From: an uncultured bacterium
GTDB lineage: Bacteria; Patescibacteriota; Minisyncoccia; Phycocordibacterales; CAIZLB01
NCBI GenBank assembly: GCA_903864515.1
Contig: CAIPFZ010000068.1
Span: 1 to 17,070, forward strand
Direction of reading: 5' to 3'
DNA length: 17,070 nt
The translations under genes and the position numbers were made by a program. Each line of letters starts with the position of its first letter. The stretch's first letter is position 1. The notes beneath the pieces are model-generated. The model was not told where the DNA came from, did no database searches, and was given only the letters and a program-made list of their open reading frames with translations. This document shows, one piece after another, positions 1-8,256 of this stretch.

Positions 1-126
1 TTCAATAAAAGACGTCACTGTTCGCACCTCGTAGGTTTCCCTAGACAGGCGTTACCTGCTACCTTTCTCCTCGCAAAAGCGGGGGAGTGTTCGGACTTTC
101 CTCTCTTTCGAGCACCTATCTGACAC
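1..126 (-). ncRNA. rnpB: RNase P RNA, 5' part (cut by window edge)
   Basis: Catalytic RNA of ribonuclease P, which trims the 5' leaders of pre-tRNAs. Read on the minus strand, the region carries the family's conserved 5' blocks in the right order: GAGGAAAGTCC (103-93), AGGTAACGCCTG (near 57-46) and GGGAAACCTACGA (near 41-29). A local hairpin (CTCC...GGAG) lies between the first two. Only the 5' portion is present; the rest lies beyond position 1. The 5' end is inferred from a TATAGT -10 at 138-133, which would start transcription near 127-126. The gene is divergent from the polymerase-like gene at 382. Confidence 0.93.
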
Positions 127-132
127 TTTTAA

Positions 133-138
133 ACTATA
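133..138 (-). promoter_or_regulatory. -10 box of the RNase P RNA promoter
   Basis: TATAGT on the minus strand, about 7 nt before the likely RNA start. No good -35 is seen at 16-18 nt upstream. The rest of 139-381 is AT-rich spacer between the divergent rnpB and 382 genes, with no supportable gene. Confidence 0.5.
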
Positions 139-362
139 ACATAAATTTGTGTAAAAATCCAGTATTTTGTATTTTGTAATATATAGATTGGAACCACTCA
201 CTTTTCAATTTCCACATTGAATTTTTTAGGAAACATTGGTTATTATGCATAATTTAAGATTATTATATAACAACAAAAAGACCTTTTAAATTAACTTTAT
301 TTTTGATAAGATAGAGGTATTAATAGAGAAATAGCTATATGTATTTTGTTGTACAATATGGC

Positions 363-368
363 TATTAA
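363..368 (+). promoter_or_regulatory. Possible -10 box of the polymerase-like gene
   Basis: TATTAA lies 13 nt before the ATG at 382. A second candidate, TACAAT, is at 352-357. Neither has a convincing -35, and there is no Shine-Dalgarno before the ATG. Weak, but the spacing matches the near-leaderless layout of other genes in this window. Confidence 0.3.
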
Positions 369-381
369 AATTTAAAACAAA

Positions 382-2862
382 ATGCTCAAGAATTTATTGA
401 AGGAGACAAAAAAAGTCTATAAGAGAAAGAAAAAAACTGATGATGCAGTAGAGATAAAAAATGATACAAGTATTGCATCACAGGGTGATATTAAGACCAA
501 GGAATTAACAAAAGATGATATTAAGAAAATCAAAATTTTTGATGATATTTCAAAATACGCTGTTTATGTTTTGATTGCTCTTCTGTCAATATTTTTTATT
601 CCAACTCCACTGGTAGAATTAGGACAAGCAAAAATAGGGCTTCTAGTTCTTACTATAACTGTTGCAATCATTTCCTTGGGAATTTCTTCTATATATAAAG
701 GAGGTATTAAATTAGTTGATAAAAAGATTTGGATACCAATGCTGTCAATTTCTCTTGTCACTTTTATTTCTGCATTTTTCTCTACTACATACCAAGGATC
801 GTTTATGGGATTTGGAAATGAATTAGATTCTTGGTATTTAATTTCCATATTCTTCCTCACAACTCTTGCTGTGATGTCAGTGGTGAATACAAAAGAAAAA
901 GTATTCACAGCTCTATCTTTGTTTTGGGTAGGTTTTGGCTTGTCTGCTGTATTTCAGATTTTTAGACTTCTAGCATCCGCATTTAATCTAGATACCATGT
1001 CTTGGCTTTTGAGTTTAGGTGGAGTGTTTGATCTACCCGCTTTGAATACAATTGGTACATGGGGTGATTTTGGAATTGTAGCGGGAGTCTCTGCTTTGTC
1101 TTTGGCTGTGGTATTAGATACCGTTCCTCTTAAGAATTCGATTAGAAATGTTTCTTGGTTCTTGTTTGCTCTTTCTGCTCTAATGAGTTTTGTAGCTTCT
1201 TCTATTCTGGTTGGATCTGGTATAGACCAATTGAATAATGGTTCACAGTTTGTTATACCGTCTATGTTTATTATTGGGCTAATTGCTCTACTTTTTGCAA
1301 TATTCCAATTAATACAAAAGCGTAAAGAGAAGGATTTAGGATCTGTAAAGTTTCCTGTTGCTAATTTTATCTTGATTGTTTTTGGTTTTATTTTGATGGT
1401 CTCACCACTTGGTGTTAATCAGATAATTAATCATAATCTTAGTGTACCAAATGAATCAGTCCTTAACGTAAGACCGGGAATTAGTGATACTTATGAAGTT
1501 TCTAAAGCTGTTCTCAGTTCATCGGTAAAAAACTTTTTAATAGGATCTGGACCTCATGGATTTTATATAGAATGGAATAAATATAGACCAGACTATGTAA
1601 ATAATTTAGATTTATGGAATACCGATTATCAATACGGAGCAAGCTTCCTGTTAACTTTAATTGTTGATAACGGTTTATTAGGATTCCTACTTTGGATTAT
1701 TAGCTTAATTGCGCTGTTTGTTTTCAGTGGAATTTCAATCTGTAAGTCTAAGAACTACACAAGTATCATAATATTTGTATCCGCTTTGTTCTTGTGGATC
1801 AATGCATTAATAAATATTTCAGGACCTGCTGTTATGATATTGACCTTTTTGTTCACAGGTCTATTGTTGGCAAAGGTTTCAATCGATAAGATATTCAAAA
1901 CTAAAGAATATTCTTTTGCTGGCAATATAAAATCTCCTGCATTTGCAAGTAAGGTACTTCCAAGTAATCTTTCTAAGAATAAATTATATATAATAGTAGT
2001 AATTTTGGTCTCTGTAGTTTTGATTAGTATGGCATTTGTGTGGATTCAAAGAACTCGAGCCCAATCTTATTCTGTAAAATCTATGCAGATAATATATGCA
2101 AAGAACGCTAGTATATCAAGTGTTCCAACTGCCATGTCGCTTCTGCAAAAAGCCTATAGTATCCATCCTTCCGATGTCTATGCTAGAGGGATAAATAATT
2201 TAGCGATAGTTCAAGTTAATTATGATATTTCTTCCAGTCCGGATAATCAAGATGTAGAAGCATTACGAAACGGACAAGCTGTATCAATGTCTTCCTCAAC
2301 AATTGAGTATTTGAAGGCTGCAGCTTCCTCAGGTAGATCGAGTGTTGAAAATGGTGGAAATGATTTCCGAAACTTTCTACAATTTGGTACAACAATGCAA
2401 ACTATTGCTTTGCTTAATTTAGAAAAGGATGCTGGTTCTTTAGCGATGCAAAGTTTTGTTCAGGCAGCAAACATGGTACCAAATCATCCATTGCCCCTAT
2501 ATTCTCTTGCAAACTTGTATATATTGGCAGGGGATAGAGATTCAGCAAAAAATACGCTTGGCCAAGTGCTAAAATTAAAGCCAAATTTCTCAGAAGCAAA
2601 TGATCTATATCAGAGTATTCTGGCAGAAGAATCTGCTGTTGTAACTGCGTCATCTACAATAATCAAGGCTACAACAACACCAGCTGTAAAAACAAAGACT
2701 CCAATAAAGAAGACTACAAAACCAGCTGTAATAAAAAAGGCAACTACCACAACAAAAGCAATAACCACAACAAAAGCAACTACAACTGTAAAGTCAAAGA
2801 CTGCACCAAAAGTTACTGCACCTAAGGCGACTACAACTTCCGTAAAGAAGACAAGTAATTAA
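382..2862 (+). CDS. O-antigen ligase/polymerase-like membrane protein with C-terminal TPRs and Lys/Thr/Ala/Pro tail
   Basis: 826 aa, probably a glycosyl polymerase or ligase of the Wzy/WaaL/PglL superfamily acting on lipid-linked glycans at the outer face of the membrane. An N-terminal basic, charged cytoplasmic segment (about residues 1-55) is followed by roughly a dozen hydrophobic segments to about residue 565. A large extracytoplasmic loop (about 350-420) contains the family-typical GSGPHGFYIEW stretch. After the last membrane segment come TPR-like helices (about 580-750, for example the AMQSFVQAANMVPNHPLPLY repeat). The end (about 752-826) is almost only Thr, Lys, Ala, Pro and Val, and looks disordered and strongly basic. 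The next genes are a MurJ flippase and, further on, an ABC glycan exporter, which supports an envelope-glycan role. The substrate cannot be read from sequence. The family call is fairly safe; polymerase versus ligase is open. Confidence 0.8.
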   Translation: MLKNLLKETKKVYKRKKKTDDAVEIKNDTSIASQGDIKTKELTKDDIKKIKIFDDISKYAVYVLIALLSIFFIPTPLVELGQAKIGLLVLTITVAIISLGISSIYKGGIKLVDKKIWIPMLSISLVTFISAFFSTTYQGSFMGFGNELDSWYLISIFFLTTLAVMSVVNTKEKVFTALSLFWVGFGLSAVFQIFRLLASAFNLDTMSWLLSLGGVFDLPALNTIGTWGDFGIVAGVSALSLAVVLDTVPLKNSIRNVSWFLFALSALMSFVASSILVGSGIDQLNNGSQFVIPSMFIIGLIALLFAIFQLIQKRKEKDLGSVKFPVANFILIVFGFILMVSPLGVNQIINHNLSVPNESVLNVRPGISDTYEVSKAVLSSSVKNFLIGSGPHGFYIEWNKYRPDYVNNLDLWNTDYQYGASFLLTLIVDNGLLGFLLWIISLIALFVFSGISICKSKNYTSIIIFVSALFLWINALINISGPAVMILTFLFTGLLLAKVSIDKIFKTKEYSFAGNIKSPAFASKVLPSNLSKNKLYIIVVILVSVVLISMAFVWIQRTRAQSYSVKSMQIIYAKNASISSVPTAMSLLQKAYSIHPSDVYARGINNLAIVQVNYDISSSPDNQDVEALRNGQAVSMSSSTIEYLKAAASSGRSSVENGGNDFRNFLQFGTTMQTIALLNLEKDAGSLAMQSFVQAANMVPNHPLPLYSLANLYILAGDRDSAKNTLGQVLKLKPNFSEANDLYQSILAEESAVVTASSTIIKATTTPAVKTKTPIKKTTKPAVIKKATTTTKAITTTKATTTVKSKTAPKVTAPKATTTSVKKTSN
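2746..2779 (+). repeat. Short direct repeat in the tail-coding region
   Basis: ACCACAACAAAAGCAA occurs at 2746-2761 and again at 2764-2779 (offset 18 nt, in frame). It encodes part of the TTTKA-type tail of the polymerase-like protein. Repeats like this can expand or contract by slippage, so tail length may vary between strains. Confidence 0.8.
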
Positions 2863-2868
2863 TTTGAT

Positions 2869-2874
2869 TATAAA
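2869..2874 (+). promoter_or_regulatory. Possible -10 box of the flippase gene
   Basis: TATAAA 12 nt before the ATG at 2887, inside the 24-nt gap after the previous stop. No clear -35 is visible, so read-through from the upstream gene is also possible. Confidence 0.35.
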
Positions 2875-2886
2875 TAACATTCTGCA

Positions 2887-4572
2887 ATGGTAAAAAATAT
2901 ACTCAAATTATTTCATAGTGAGGTCTCTGGAATGCATCAAGCTGCTGCAATTTTGGGACTATTCACCTTGATGTCTCAGATCTTGGCACTTTTCCGAGAT
3001 AGAATTTTAGCGAGTTATTTTGGAGCAACACATTCACTGGACTTATACTATGCGTCATTTAGAATTCCTGATTTTATATTCGCATCCGTTGCATCTTTGG
3101 TTTCTATTTCAGTTCTAATTCCATTTTTAAGTGACAGAATAGAGAATAAAAAGGATGGTACAAAGAAGTTCTTGGATTCTGTTTTTACCGTTTTCTTCCT
3201 GACGATAGTTGTGGTTGCTGTGATTGTATTTTTCCTGATGCCATATATCGCAAAATTTGTTTTTCCTGGAATTACAGATCCAGATTCATTAAGTCAAGTA
3301 ATTCTGCTTTCAAGAATTCTATTGCTTCAGCCGATATGTTTGGGGATATCCAATATGCTTGGGGTTATTACACAAATTAAAAAGAGGTTCTTTCTCTATG
3401 CCGTTAGCCCAATCTTATACAATCTCTCCATAATATTTGGAATAATATTCCTTTATCCTTTCTTTGGAATTACGGGTGTAGTGTATGGTGTTGTAATCGG
3501 AGGCTTCTTGCATTTTATAATTCAAATACCATTTGTAATAAGGCAGGGAATGTTACCAAGTCTCACTTTTAAAGTTGATTTTAAGGAAGTTTGGAAGGTT
3601 GTTAAAATATCTATACCAAGAACTTTAACACTTTCAACGACAACGCTGGAGCAAATTTTTATCACAGCTTTTGCTTCAACTTTAACTGTTGGTTCAATTA
3701 CAATATTTAGCTTTGCATACAATCTTCAGTCTGTTCCTTTGGCAATTGTTGGTATAAGTTATACACTAGCCGCATTCCCAACACTTTCTTCTTGTTTTGC
3801 TAAGGGTCAAAAGGATGAATTCATGAAGCATATTGTAACTGCTGCAAGACATATTATCTTTTGGTCATTCCCAATTACAGCACTCTTTATTGTCCTACGC
3901 GCACAGATTGTTAGAGTTATCCTAGGGTCTGGATCTTTCAATTGGCAAGATACAAGATTAACAGCGGCTTGCCTTGCAATATTTACAGTCTCGCTTTTTG
4001 CTCAATCTTTGAAATTGTTATTTATTAGATCGTATTACGCAGCAGGGAAGACAAAGAAGCCATTATTTATAAATTTGATAAGTTCAACAATTACAATACT
4101 GTCACCATTTATATTATTACAAATTTTTGTAAGTTCAGAGACCTTTAGAGTATTTTTCGAATCACTATTTAAAGTATCAGGCATTACAGGAACAGAAGTA
4201 ATGATGCTTCCTTTAGGGTATACAATTGGTACACTTGTTAATTTATTAATGCTTTGGACTTTGTTTGAAAGAGATTTTAGGGGCTTTACCAAAAAGACAG
4301 CAATGGTTCTTGTTCACTCATTGGGGGCGGGGGTAATTGGTGCCTTTTTTGCTTATGTCGGATTGAATATATTTGCTTCAATTTTCTCTCTATCAACTGC
4401 AATGGGAATATTTTTACAAGGATTTTGTGCTGGAATAATAGGATTGATTGTAATAGTTCTTATTTACATTTTATTAGGAACAAAAGAATTGAGCGAGGTG
4501 TGGAATGCTGTTATCTCAAAAGTTAACAGAAATAATCTAATTGTTTCTGAACCAGATACTATTGAGGGATAG
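2887..4572 (+). CDS. murJ: MurJ-family lipid flippase (MviN)
   Basis: 561 aa polytopic protein of the MurJ/MviN branch of the MOP superfamily, which flips lipid II (undecaprenyl-linked peptidoglycan precursor) across the cytoplasmic membrane. The N-terminus carries the family signature: FRDRILASYFGA (R37, R39), then DLYYASFRIPDF (D52, R59). These correspond to the charged cavity residues essential in characterised MurJ. About 14 hydrophobic segments follow, and the length is normal. It starts 24 nt after the upstream polymerase-like gene, so the two may act on the same or related lipid-linked substrates. A role as a Wzx-type oligosaccharide flippase cannot be excluded, but the conserved N-terminal residues favour MurJ. 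The start at 2887 precedes a short amphipathic leader (MVKNILKLFHSEVSG) before the first membrane helix. Confidence 0.9.
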   Translation: MVKNILKLFHSEVSGMHQAAAILGLFTLMSQILALFRDRILASYFGATHSLDLYYASFRIPDFIFASVASLVSISVLIPFLSDRIENKKDGTKKFLDSVFTVFFLTIVVVAVIVFFLMPYIAKFVFPGITDPDSLSQVILLSRILLLQPICLGISNMLGVITQIKKRFFLYAVSPILYNLSIIFGIIFLYPFFGITGVVYGVVIGGFLHFIIQIPFVIRQGMLPSLTFKVDFKEVWKVVKISIPRTLTLSTTTLEQIFITAFASTLTVGSITIFSFAYNLQSVPLAIVGISYTLAAFPTLSSCFAKGQKDEFMKHIVTAARHIIFWSFPITALFIVLRAQIVRVILGSGSFNWQDTRLTAACLAIFTVSLFAQSLKLLFIRSYYAAGKTKKPLFINLISSTITILSPFILLQIFVSSETFRVFFESLFKVSGITGTEVMMLPLGYTIGTLVNLLMLWTLFERDFRGFTKKTAMVLVHSLGAGVIGAFFAYVGLNIFASIFSLSTAMGIFLQGFCAGIIGLIVIVLIYILLGTKELSEVWNAVISKVNRNNLIVSEPDTIEG

Positions 4573-4594
4573 AGCCATACTGGACGTTGTTTTG

Positions 4595-4623
4595 TTGTCA
4601 AAACCTTCGTTCTACGATATAGT
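4595..4623 (+). promoter_or_regulatory. Sigma-70-type promoter of lepA, near-leaderless
   Basis: TTGTCA (4595-4600), 17-nt spacer, TATAGT (4618-4623). The ATG at 4635 is 11 nt beyond the -10, so transcription would begin only about 4 nt before the start codon. There is no room for a Shine-Dalgarno. Confidence 0.75.
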
Positions 4624-4634
4624 AACTAGCATAA

Positions 4635-6443
4635 ATGAATCTCTCAAACATCAGAAACTTCAGTATTATAGCCCATATTGATCATGGTAAATCCACGTTG
4701 GCTGATCGTATGCTTGAAATAACCAACACCATTGAGAAGCGTAAAATGATGAATCAGGTCTTGGATAGTATGGAGCTTGAGCGTGAAAAGGGTATTACCA
4801 TCAAGATGCGTCCAGTTAGAATGTCATACAAAAATCCGGCTGAAGCAGGGAAACAGTATGAATTAAATTTAATTGACACCCCAGGACACATTGACTTCTC
4901 ATATGAAGTATCACGTGCGCTAAAGGCTGTGGAGGGCTGTATTTTGCTTGTAGACGCAACACAAGGTGTTCAAGCTCAGACTTTAACCACACTTAGGTTA
5001 GCTAGGGAGATTGGTCTAACTATTATTCCAGTTTTGAGCAAGATTGATTCACCTATTGCTAGACCTGATGAAATAAAAGAGGAAATGTGTGCACTCTTGG
5101 ATTGCCAACCGGAGGATATTCTTGGAACTTCTGGAAAAACAGGAGAGGGAGTTGATGTCTTACTGCAGGAGATTATTAAAAAGATTCCACATCCGGTTGA
5201 AGAGATTGAAAACTCTGCAAGTTGCCGTGCTCTTGTTTTTGACTTTCAATATTCAAATCACAAAGGAGTTATTGTCTACATTAGAGTAATGGAGGGAAGT
5301 ATTAAAAAGGGTGATGAATTAATTTTTAAAATTGCTAATGAAAAGTTCTCTGCACTTGATGTCGGTATTTTTACACCAGATGAAGAGTCTATTGATATAT
5401 TAAATGCTGGAGAGATTGGATATATCACAACTGGTATTAAGCGTCCAGGTATTGCTTCAGTTGGAGATACAATCACAATGTTTAGAAAGCAACTTCCTGA
5501 GCTTGCAGGTTATATGAATCCTTCTCCTGTTGTTTGGGCATCAGTTTATCCGGAAGACGCTGATGATTTTGAAGTTCTTAAACAAGCACTTGGTAGACTT
5601 AAACTTTCTGATTCCGCTTTTTCATTTGAAGAGGAATCCTCAGGTTCCTTGGGTAGAGGTTTTAGATGTGGATTTCTTGGACTACTTCACCTAGAAATTA
5701 TTACGGAGAGATTGAAGCGCGAGTTTAGATTAGATTTAATTATTGCGACTCCAAGTATTACCTATGAGGTAACTCTTGCAAACGGAAAAGTAGTCATGGT
5801 TTATTCACCATCACTTTTTCCAGAGCATGGTCAATACAAGTCCGTACGCGAGCCTTGGGTTATTACAAATATAATTACTCCCGCAGCTTATACTGGCTCA
5901 ATTTATCAACTACTCTATGATCATGAAGCGGAGTTGGGGGACACAGAAACCTTTGGAGACGGTAGAACAAAATTGGTTATTAGAATGCCACTTCGTGAGC
6001 TTATGCGTAACTTTTTTGATGAATTAAAATCAGTATCTTCTGGCTATGCCTCTCTTTCTTATGAGTTTGAAGCAATGCGCCCAGCTGAAGTTACTAGAAT
6101 GGATGTACTTGTTGCAAATGAGCCGGTGGAGGCTTTTACAAGGGTTGTTTCAGAGCGAAGAATTGATGAAGAATCCAATAAGACAGTGGATAGACTATTT
6201 AATGTTTTGCCAAAGCAAATGTTCGTTGCAAAAATTCAAGCTAAGGCAAATGGAAGAATCATTGCCTCCAGAACACTTTCTGCCATGACCAAGGATGTTA
6301 CTGGATATTTGTATGGAGGAGATATTACCAGAAAGATGAAGCTTCGTGAAAAACAAAAGAAAGGAAAGAAGAAGATGAAGGAGCGTGGTGTTGTTAACAT
6401 TCCACATGATGTTTTCTTGAAGATGATGAAGACGGGGGAGTAG
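4635..6443 (+). CDS. lepA: Elongation factor 4, GTPase LepA
   Basis: 602 aa, full length for EF-4, a translational GTPase that binds the ribosome and affects elongation and subunit assembly. G1 is AHIDHGKS (13-20), G2 is GITIK (53-57) and G3 is DTPGH (81-85). G4 reads SKID (135-138) where most relatives have NKID. G5 is likely the SGKTGEG stretch. The EF-4-specific C-terminal domain is complete, including YLYGGDITRKMKLREKQKKG and a closing VNIPHDVFLKMMKTGE segment. It has its own strong promoter (4595-4623) and an almost leaderless start. The stop is TAG followed directly by in-frame TGA. Identification is secure; the Asn-to-Ser change in G4 is the only oddity. Confidence 0.97.
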   Translation: MNLSNIRNFSIIAHIDHGKSTLADRMLEITNTIEKRKMMNQVLDSMELEREKGITIKMRPVRMSYKNPAEAGKQYELNLIDTPGHIDFSYEVSRALKAVEGCILLVDATQGVQAQTLTTLRLAREIGLTIIPVLSKIDSPIARPDEIKEEMCALLDCQPEDILGTSGKTGEGVDVLLQEIIKKIPHPVEEIENSASCRALVFDFQYSNHKGVIVYIRVMEGSIKKGDELIFKIANEKFSALDVGIFTPDEESIDILNAGEIGYITTGIKRPGIASVGDTITMFRKQLPELAGYMNPSPVVWASVYPEDADDFEVLKQALGRLKLSDSAFSFEEESSGSLGRGFRCGFLGLLHLEIITERLKREFRLDLIIATPSITYEVTLANGKVVMVYSPSLFPEHGQYKSVREPWVITNIITPAAYTGSIYQLLYDHEAELGDTETFGDGRTKLVIRMPLRELMRNFFDELKSVSSGYASLSYEFEAMRPAEVTRMDVLVANEPVEAFTRVVSERRIDEESNKTVDRLFNVLPKQMFVAKIQAKANGRIIASRTLSAMTKDVTGYLYGGDITRKMKLREKQKKGKKKMKERGVVNIPHDVFLKMMKTGE

Positions 6444-6485
6444 TGAGTTAAAATATTATATATGAAGCTCTGTGGCAGTGTGATG

Positions 6486-6494
6486 TGATACAAT
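6486..6494 (+). promoter_or_regulatory. Extended -10 promoter of the ABC exporter operon
   Basis: TGATACAAT (TG-n-TACAAT extended -10) ends 28 nt before the ATG at 6523. No recognisable -35 is present, as expected for an extended -10. It lies in the 79-nt gap after lepA. Confidence 0.5.
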
Positions 6495-6522
6495 AGAGAC
6501 CATCAGATGCTAACGTCCAAAC

Positions 6523-7284
6523 ATGAAGCATAAATTACAAAACATCCTAGGATTAAGCTTTCAGCTGGCAAAGACTAATTTTAAGCTTAGAAATGAGGGG
6601 AGTTACCTTGGGATTTTTTGGTATTTACTTGAACCAATAGTTTCCTTTGCGGTACTGCTCATTGTTGGTGGAATTTTGGCGCAGAATTCAATACCGTATT
6701 ATCCAATATATCTTTTTATTGGGCTAATAATGTTCAACTTCTTCACAGCAACCACCAACTATTCAGCCGAGACAATACTTAGGAATGGAAGCTTTCTTAA
6801 ATCGATAAAAATAAACTCAGAAGTCTTTGTTATCTCTGGTGTCATGCAGTTTTTATTCTCTCACTCATTTGAATTTCTGCTAGTTATTGCACTTGGAATT
6901 TTTCTGAAGATGAATATCTTGTGGTTTATATTCTACCCGATAGTCTTATTCTTCTTTGCTCTATTTATTATTGGAGTATCTTTTATGCTTTCTGTCTTTA
7001 GTGTATATGTTGTTGACCTAAAGAATGTCTGGGCAGTTCTTACAAGATTACTTTGGTTTGTTACACCTATATTTTATATAATACCAACCAATAGCTTCGT
7101 TCACACAGCTAGTATGTTAAATCCAATGTATCATTTTATTAATATCGCAAGAGATTTGATAATCTTCCATAGAATTGTGGAGATAAGGACGTTTGTATTG
7201 GCGCTGGTTTCAAGTGTCCTTGTTTTTGCAATTGGTCTCTATGTATTTGAGAAGAATAAAAGTAAATTAGCTGAAAGACTATAA
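6523..7284 (+). CDS. ABC-2 type polysaccharide/teichoic-acid exporter, permease subunit
   Basis: 253 aa, six hydrophobic segments, of the Wzm/TagG/RfbA type that moves undecaprenyl-linked glycans from the inner to the outer face of the membrane. The amphipathic N-terminus (LAKTNFKLRNEGSYLGIFWY) followed by LLEPIV is typical of the family, as is the late WFVTPIFYI and LNPMYHFINIARD pattern. It is followed after 4 nt by the ATPase gene, so the two form an operon and a transporter complex. Exported glycan unknown. With the polymerase-like protein and MurJ homologue upstream, it belongs to a cell-surface glycan assembly set. Confidence 0.88.
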   Translation: MKHKLQNILGLSFQLAKTNFKLRNEGSYLGIFWYLLEPIVSFAVLLIVGGILAQNSIPYYPIYLFIGLIMFNFFTATTNYSAETILRNGSFLKSIKINSEVFVISGVMQFLFSHSFEFLLVIALGIFLKMNILWFIFYPIVLFFFALFIIGVSFMLSVFSVYVVDLKNVWAVLTRLLWFVTPIFYIIPTNSFVHTASMLNPMYHFINIARDLIIFHRIVEIRTFVLALVSSVLVFAIGLYVFEKNKSKLAERL

Positions 7285-7288
7285 AAAT

Positions 7289-8044
7289 ATGACAAAAGAA
7301 ATTATAAAAAGAATAGAGGTAAAAAATCTTTCAAAAAGATTTAGCGCTGATTGCAAATCCCAGCTTGGAGCTCTTTCTATTTTTATAAATTTTATAACAT
7401 TCAAGAAAGAAAAAAAGGAAATTATTGTAGCTGATAATATTTCATTTGACGTCCACTCAGGTGAGGTGTTGGGTGTTATAGGAAAAAACGGTTCAGGAAA
7501 AAGTAGTTTACTTAGATTGATTGCAGAGATATATAGGCCGTCTTCAGGAAGTATTAAAACCCACGGCACAGTGGTCTATTTAACTGGAGTGGAGCAGGGG
7601 ATTATGCCAAAGCTTACCATGAGAGAAAATATATATCTCATGGGATCAGTCTTGGGGCTTAGTCAAAGAGATATTAGAAAAAAGTTTGACGATATTGTCA
7701 ATTTCTCAGGATTGAGAGACCATGTTGATATGAAGGTATATCAATTCTCAACAGGTATGCTTTCCCGTTTAAATTTCTCAGTAATGATTAATTGTATTAG
7801 CCATCGTAATCCTGATATTTTGTTGATAGATGAAGTATTGTCTGCTGGAGGGGATGATGATTTCCAAGAAAAGGCAACGCAAAAAATGGAGGAATTAATA
7901 AAGGGTGGGGCGGCGGTAATGCTTGTTAGTCACGATTCTGTTGTCCTCAAGAGATACTGTAATAGGGCAATGCTATTGGAGGGTGGAATAATAAAAGAGA
8001 TTGGTTCACCCAATGATGTAATTGAAAAATATCACAGATCTTAG
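7289..8044 (+). CDS. ABC-2 type polysaccharide/teichoic-acid exporter, ATPase subunit
   Basis: 251 aa nucleotide-binding subunit of the Wzt/TagH/RfbB type. Walker A is GKNGSGKS (65-72), the signature loop is FSTGML (153-158), Walker B is DILLIDE (176-182) and the H-loop is SHD with H215. The stretch between strand one and Walker A is long (residues about 19-45), as in this exporter family. The protein ends at about 250 residues, so the C-terminal carbohydrate-binding domain found in Wzt of some O-antigen systems is absent. This suggests export that does not depend on recognising a modified glycan end. It lies 4 nt after the permease and is likely co-translated. Confidence 0.92.
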   Translation: MTKEIIKRIEVKNLSKRFSADCKSQLGALSIFINFITFKKEKKEIIVADNISFDVHSGEVLGVIGKNGSGKSSLLRLIAEIYRPSSGSIKTHGTVVYLTGVEQGIMPKLTMRENIYLMGSVLGLSQRDIRKKFDDIVNFSGLRDHVDMKVYQFSTGMLSRLNFSVMINCISHRNPDILLIDEVLSAGGDDDFQEKATQKMEELIKGGAAVMLVSHDSVVLKRYCNRAMLLEGGIIKEIGSPNDVIEKYHRS

Positions 8045-8045
8045 A

Positions 8046-8074
8046 AATCTAGGTTTTGAATAAAAATCTAGATT
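8046..8074. terminator. Weak hairpin between convergent gene ends
   Basis: AATCTAG (8046-8052) and CTAGATT (8068-8074) form a 7-bp stem with a 15-nt T/A-rich loop. It starts 1 nt after the ATPase stop and faces the end of the small minus-strand gene at 8103. There is no clean U-tract on either side, so a terminator role is only possible. Confidence 0.3.
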
Positions 8075-8102
8075 AGTGGGAATATCTATTGTAAGCCTAA
8101 TA

Positions 8103-8219
8103 TTATAGCCCTCTAGATAATGCAGGTATATAAAGTAGAATCATTGAAATTATGATCAATACACAGATTATACCCCATACAATTTTAACCTTCTTTTGAT
8201 GTTTTGGATTTAGAAACAT
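8103..8219 (-). CDS. 38-aa single-span membrane peptide, not recognised
   Basis: Small gene missed by usual length cut-offs: ATG at 8219-8217, stop TAA at 8105-8103. The product has a positively charged start (MFLNPKHQKKVKIVWG), then one hydrophobic helix of about 17 residues (IICVLIIISMILLYIPA) and a short tail (LSRGL). The charge pattern predicts N-in, C-out. The gene has its own good promoter (TTGAAA, 16-18 nt spacer, TATATT/TATTAT) and an ATG 7-9 nt beyond the -10, the same near-leaderless layout as neighbouring genes. It is divergent from the ftsB-like gene, with only 22 nt between the two start codons. Function unknown; its position suggests a link with division or envelope, which is only inference. 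Confidence 0.7.
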   Translation of the reverse strand: MFLNPKHQKKVKIVWGIICVLIIISMILLYIPALSRGL

Positions 8220-8231
8220 ATAGTCTATAAT
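8204..8231 (+). promoter_or_regulatory. Promoter of the ftsB-like gene
   Basis: TATAAT at 8226-8231 is a perfect -10 with a modest TTGGAT at 8204-8209 (16-nt spacer). The ATG at 8242 is 10 nt past the -10, implying a leader of only a few nucleotides. Confidence 0.6.
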
Positions 8232-8256
8232 ATACCAGTTAATGAAAGAATTTCAA
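8227..8256 (-). promoter_or_regulatory. Promoter of the 38-aa membrane peptide gene
   Basis: On the minus strand, TTGAAA (8256-8251) is followed after 16 nt by TATATT (8234-8229), or after 18 nt by TATTAT (8232-8227). The -35 lies inside the ftsB-like coding region and the -10 overlaps the -10 of that gene on the other strand, so the two promoters should compete. Confidence 0.6.

Noticed and set aside
139..381. A short frame (ATG at 245, 14 codons) between rnpB and the polymerase-like gene
   Set aside because: Too short, with AT-rich composition and no start signal; nothing separates it from chance.
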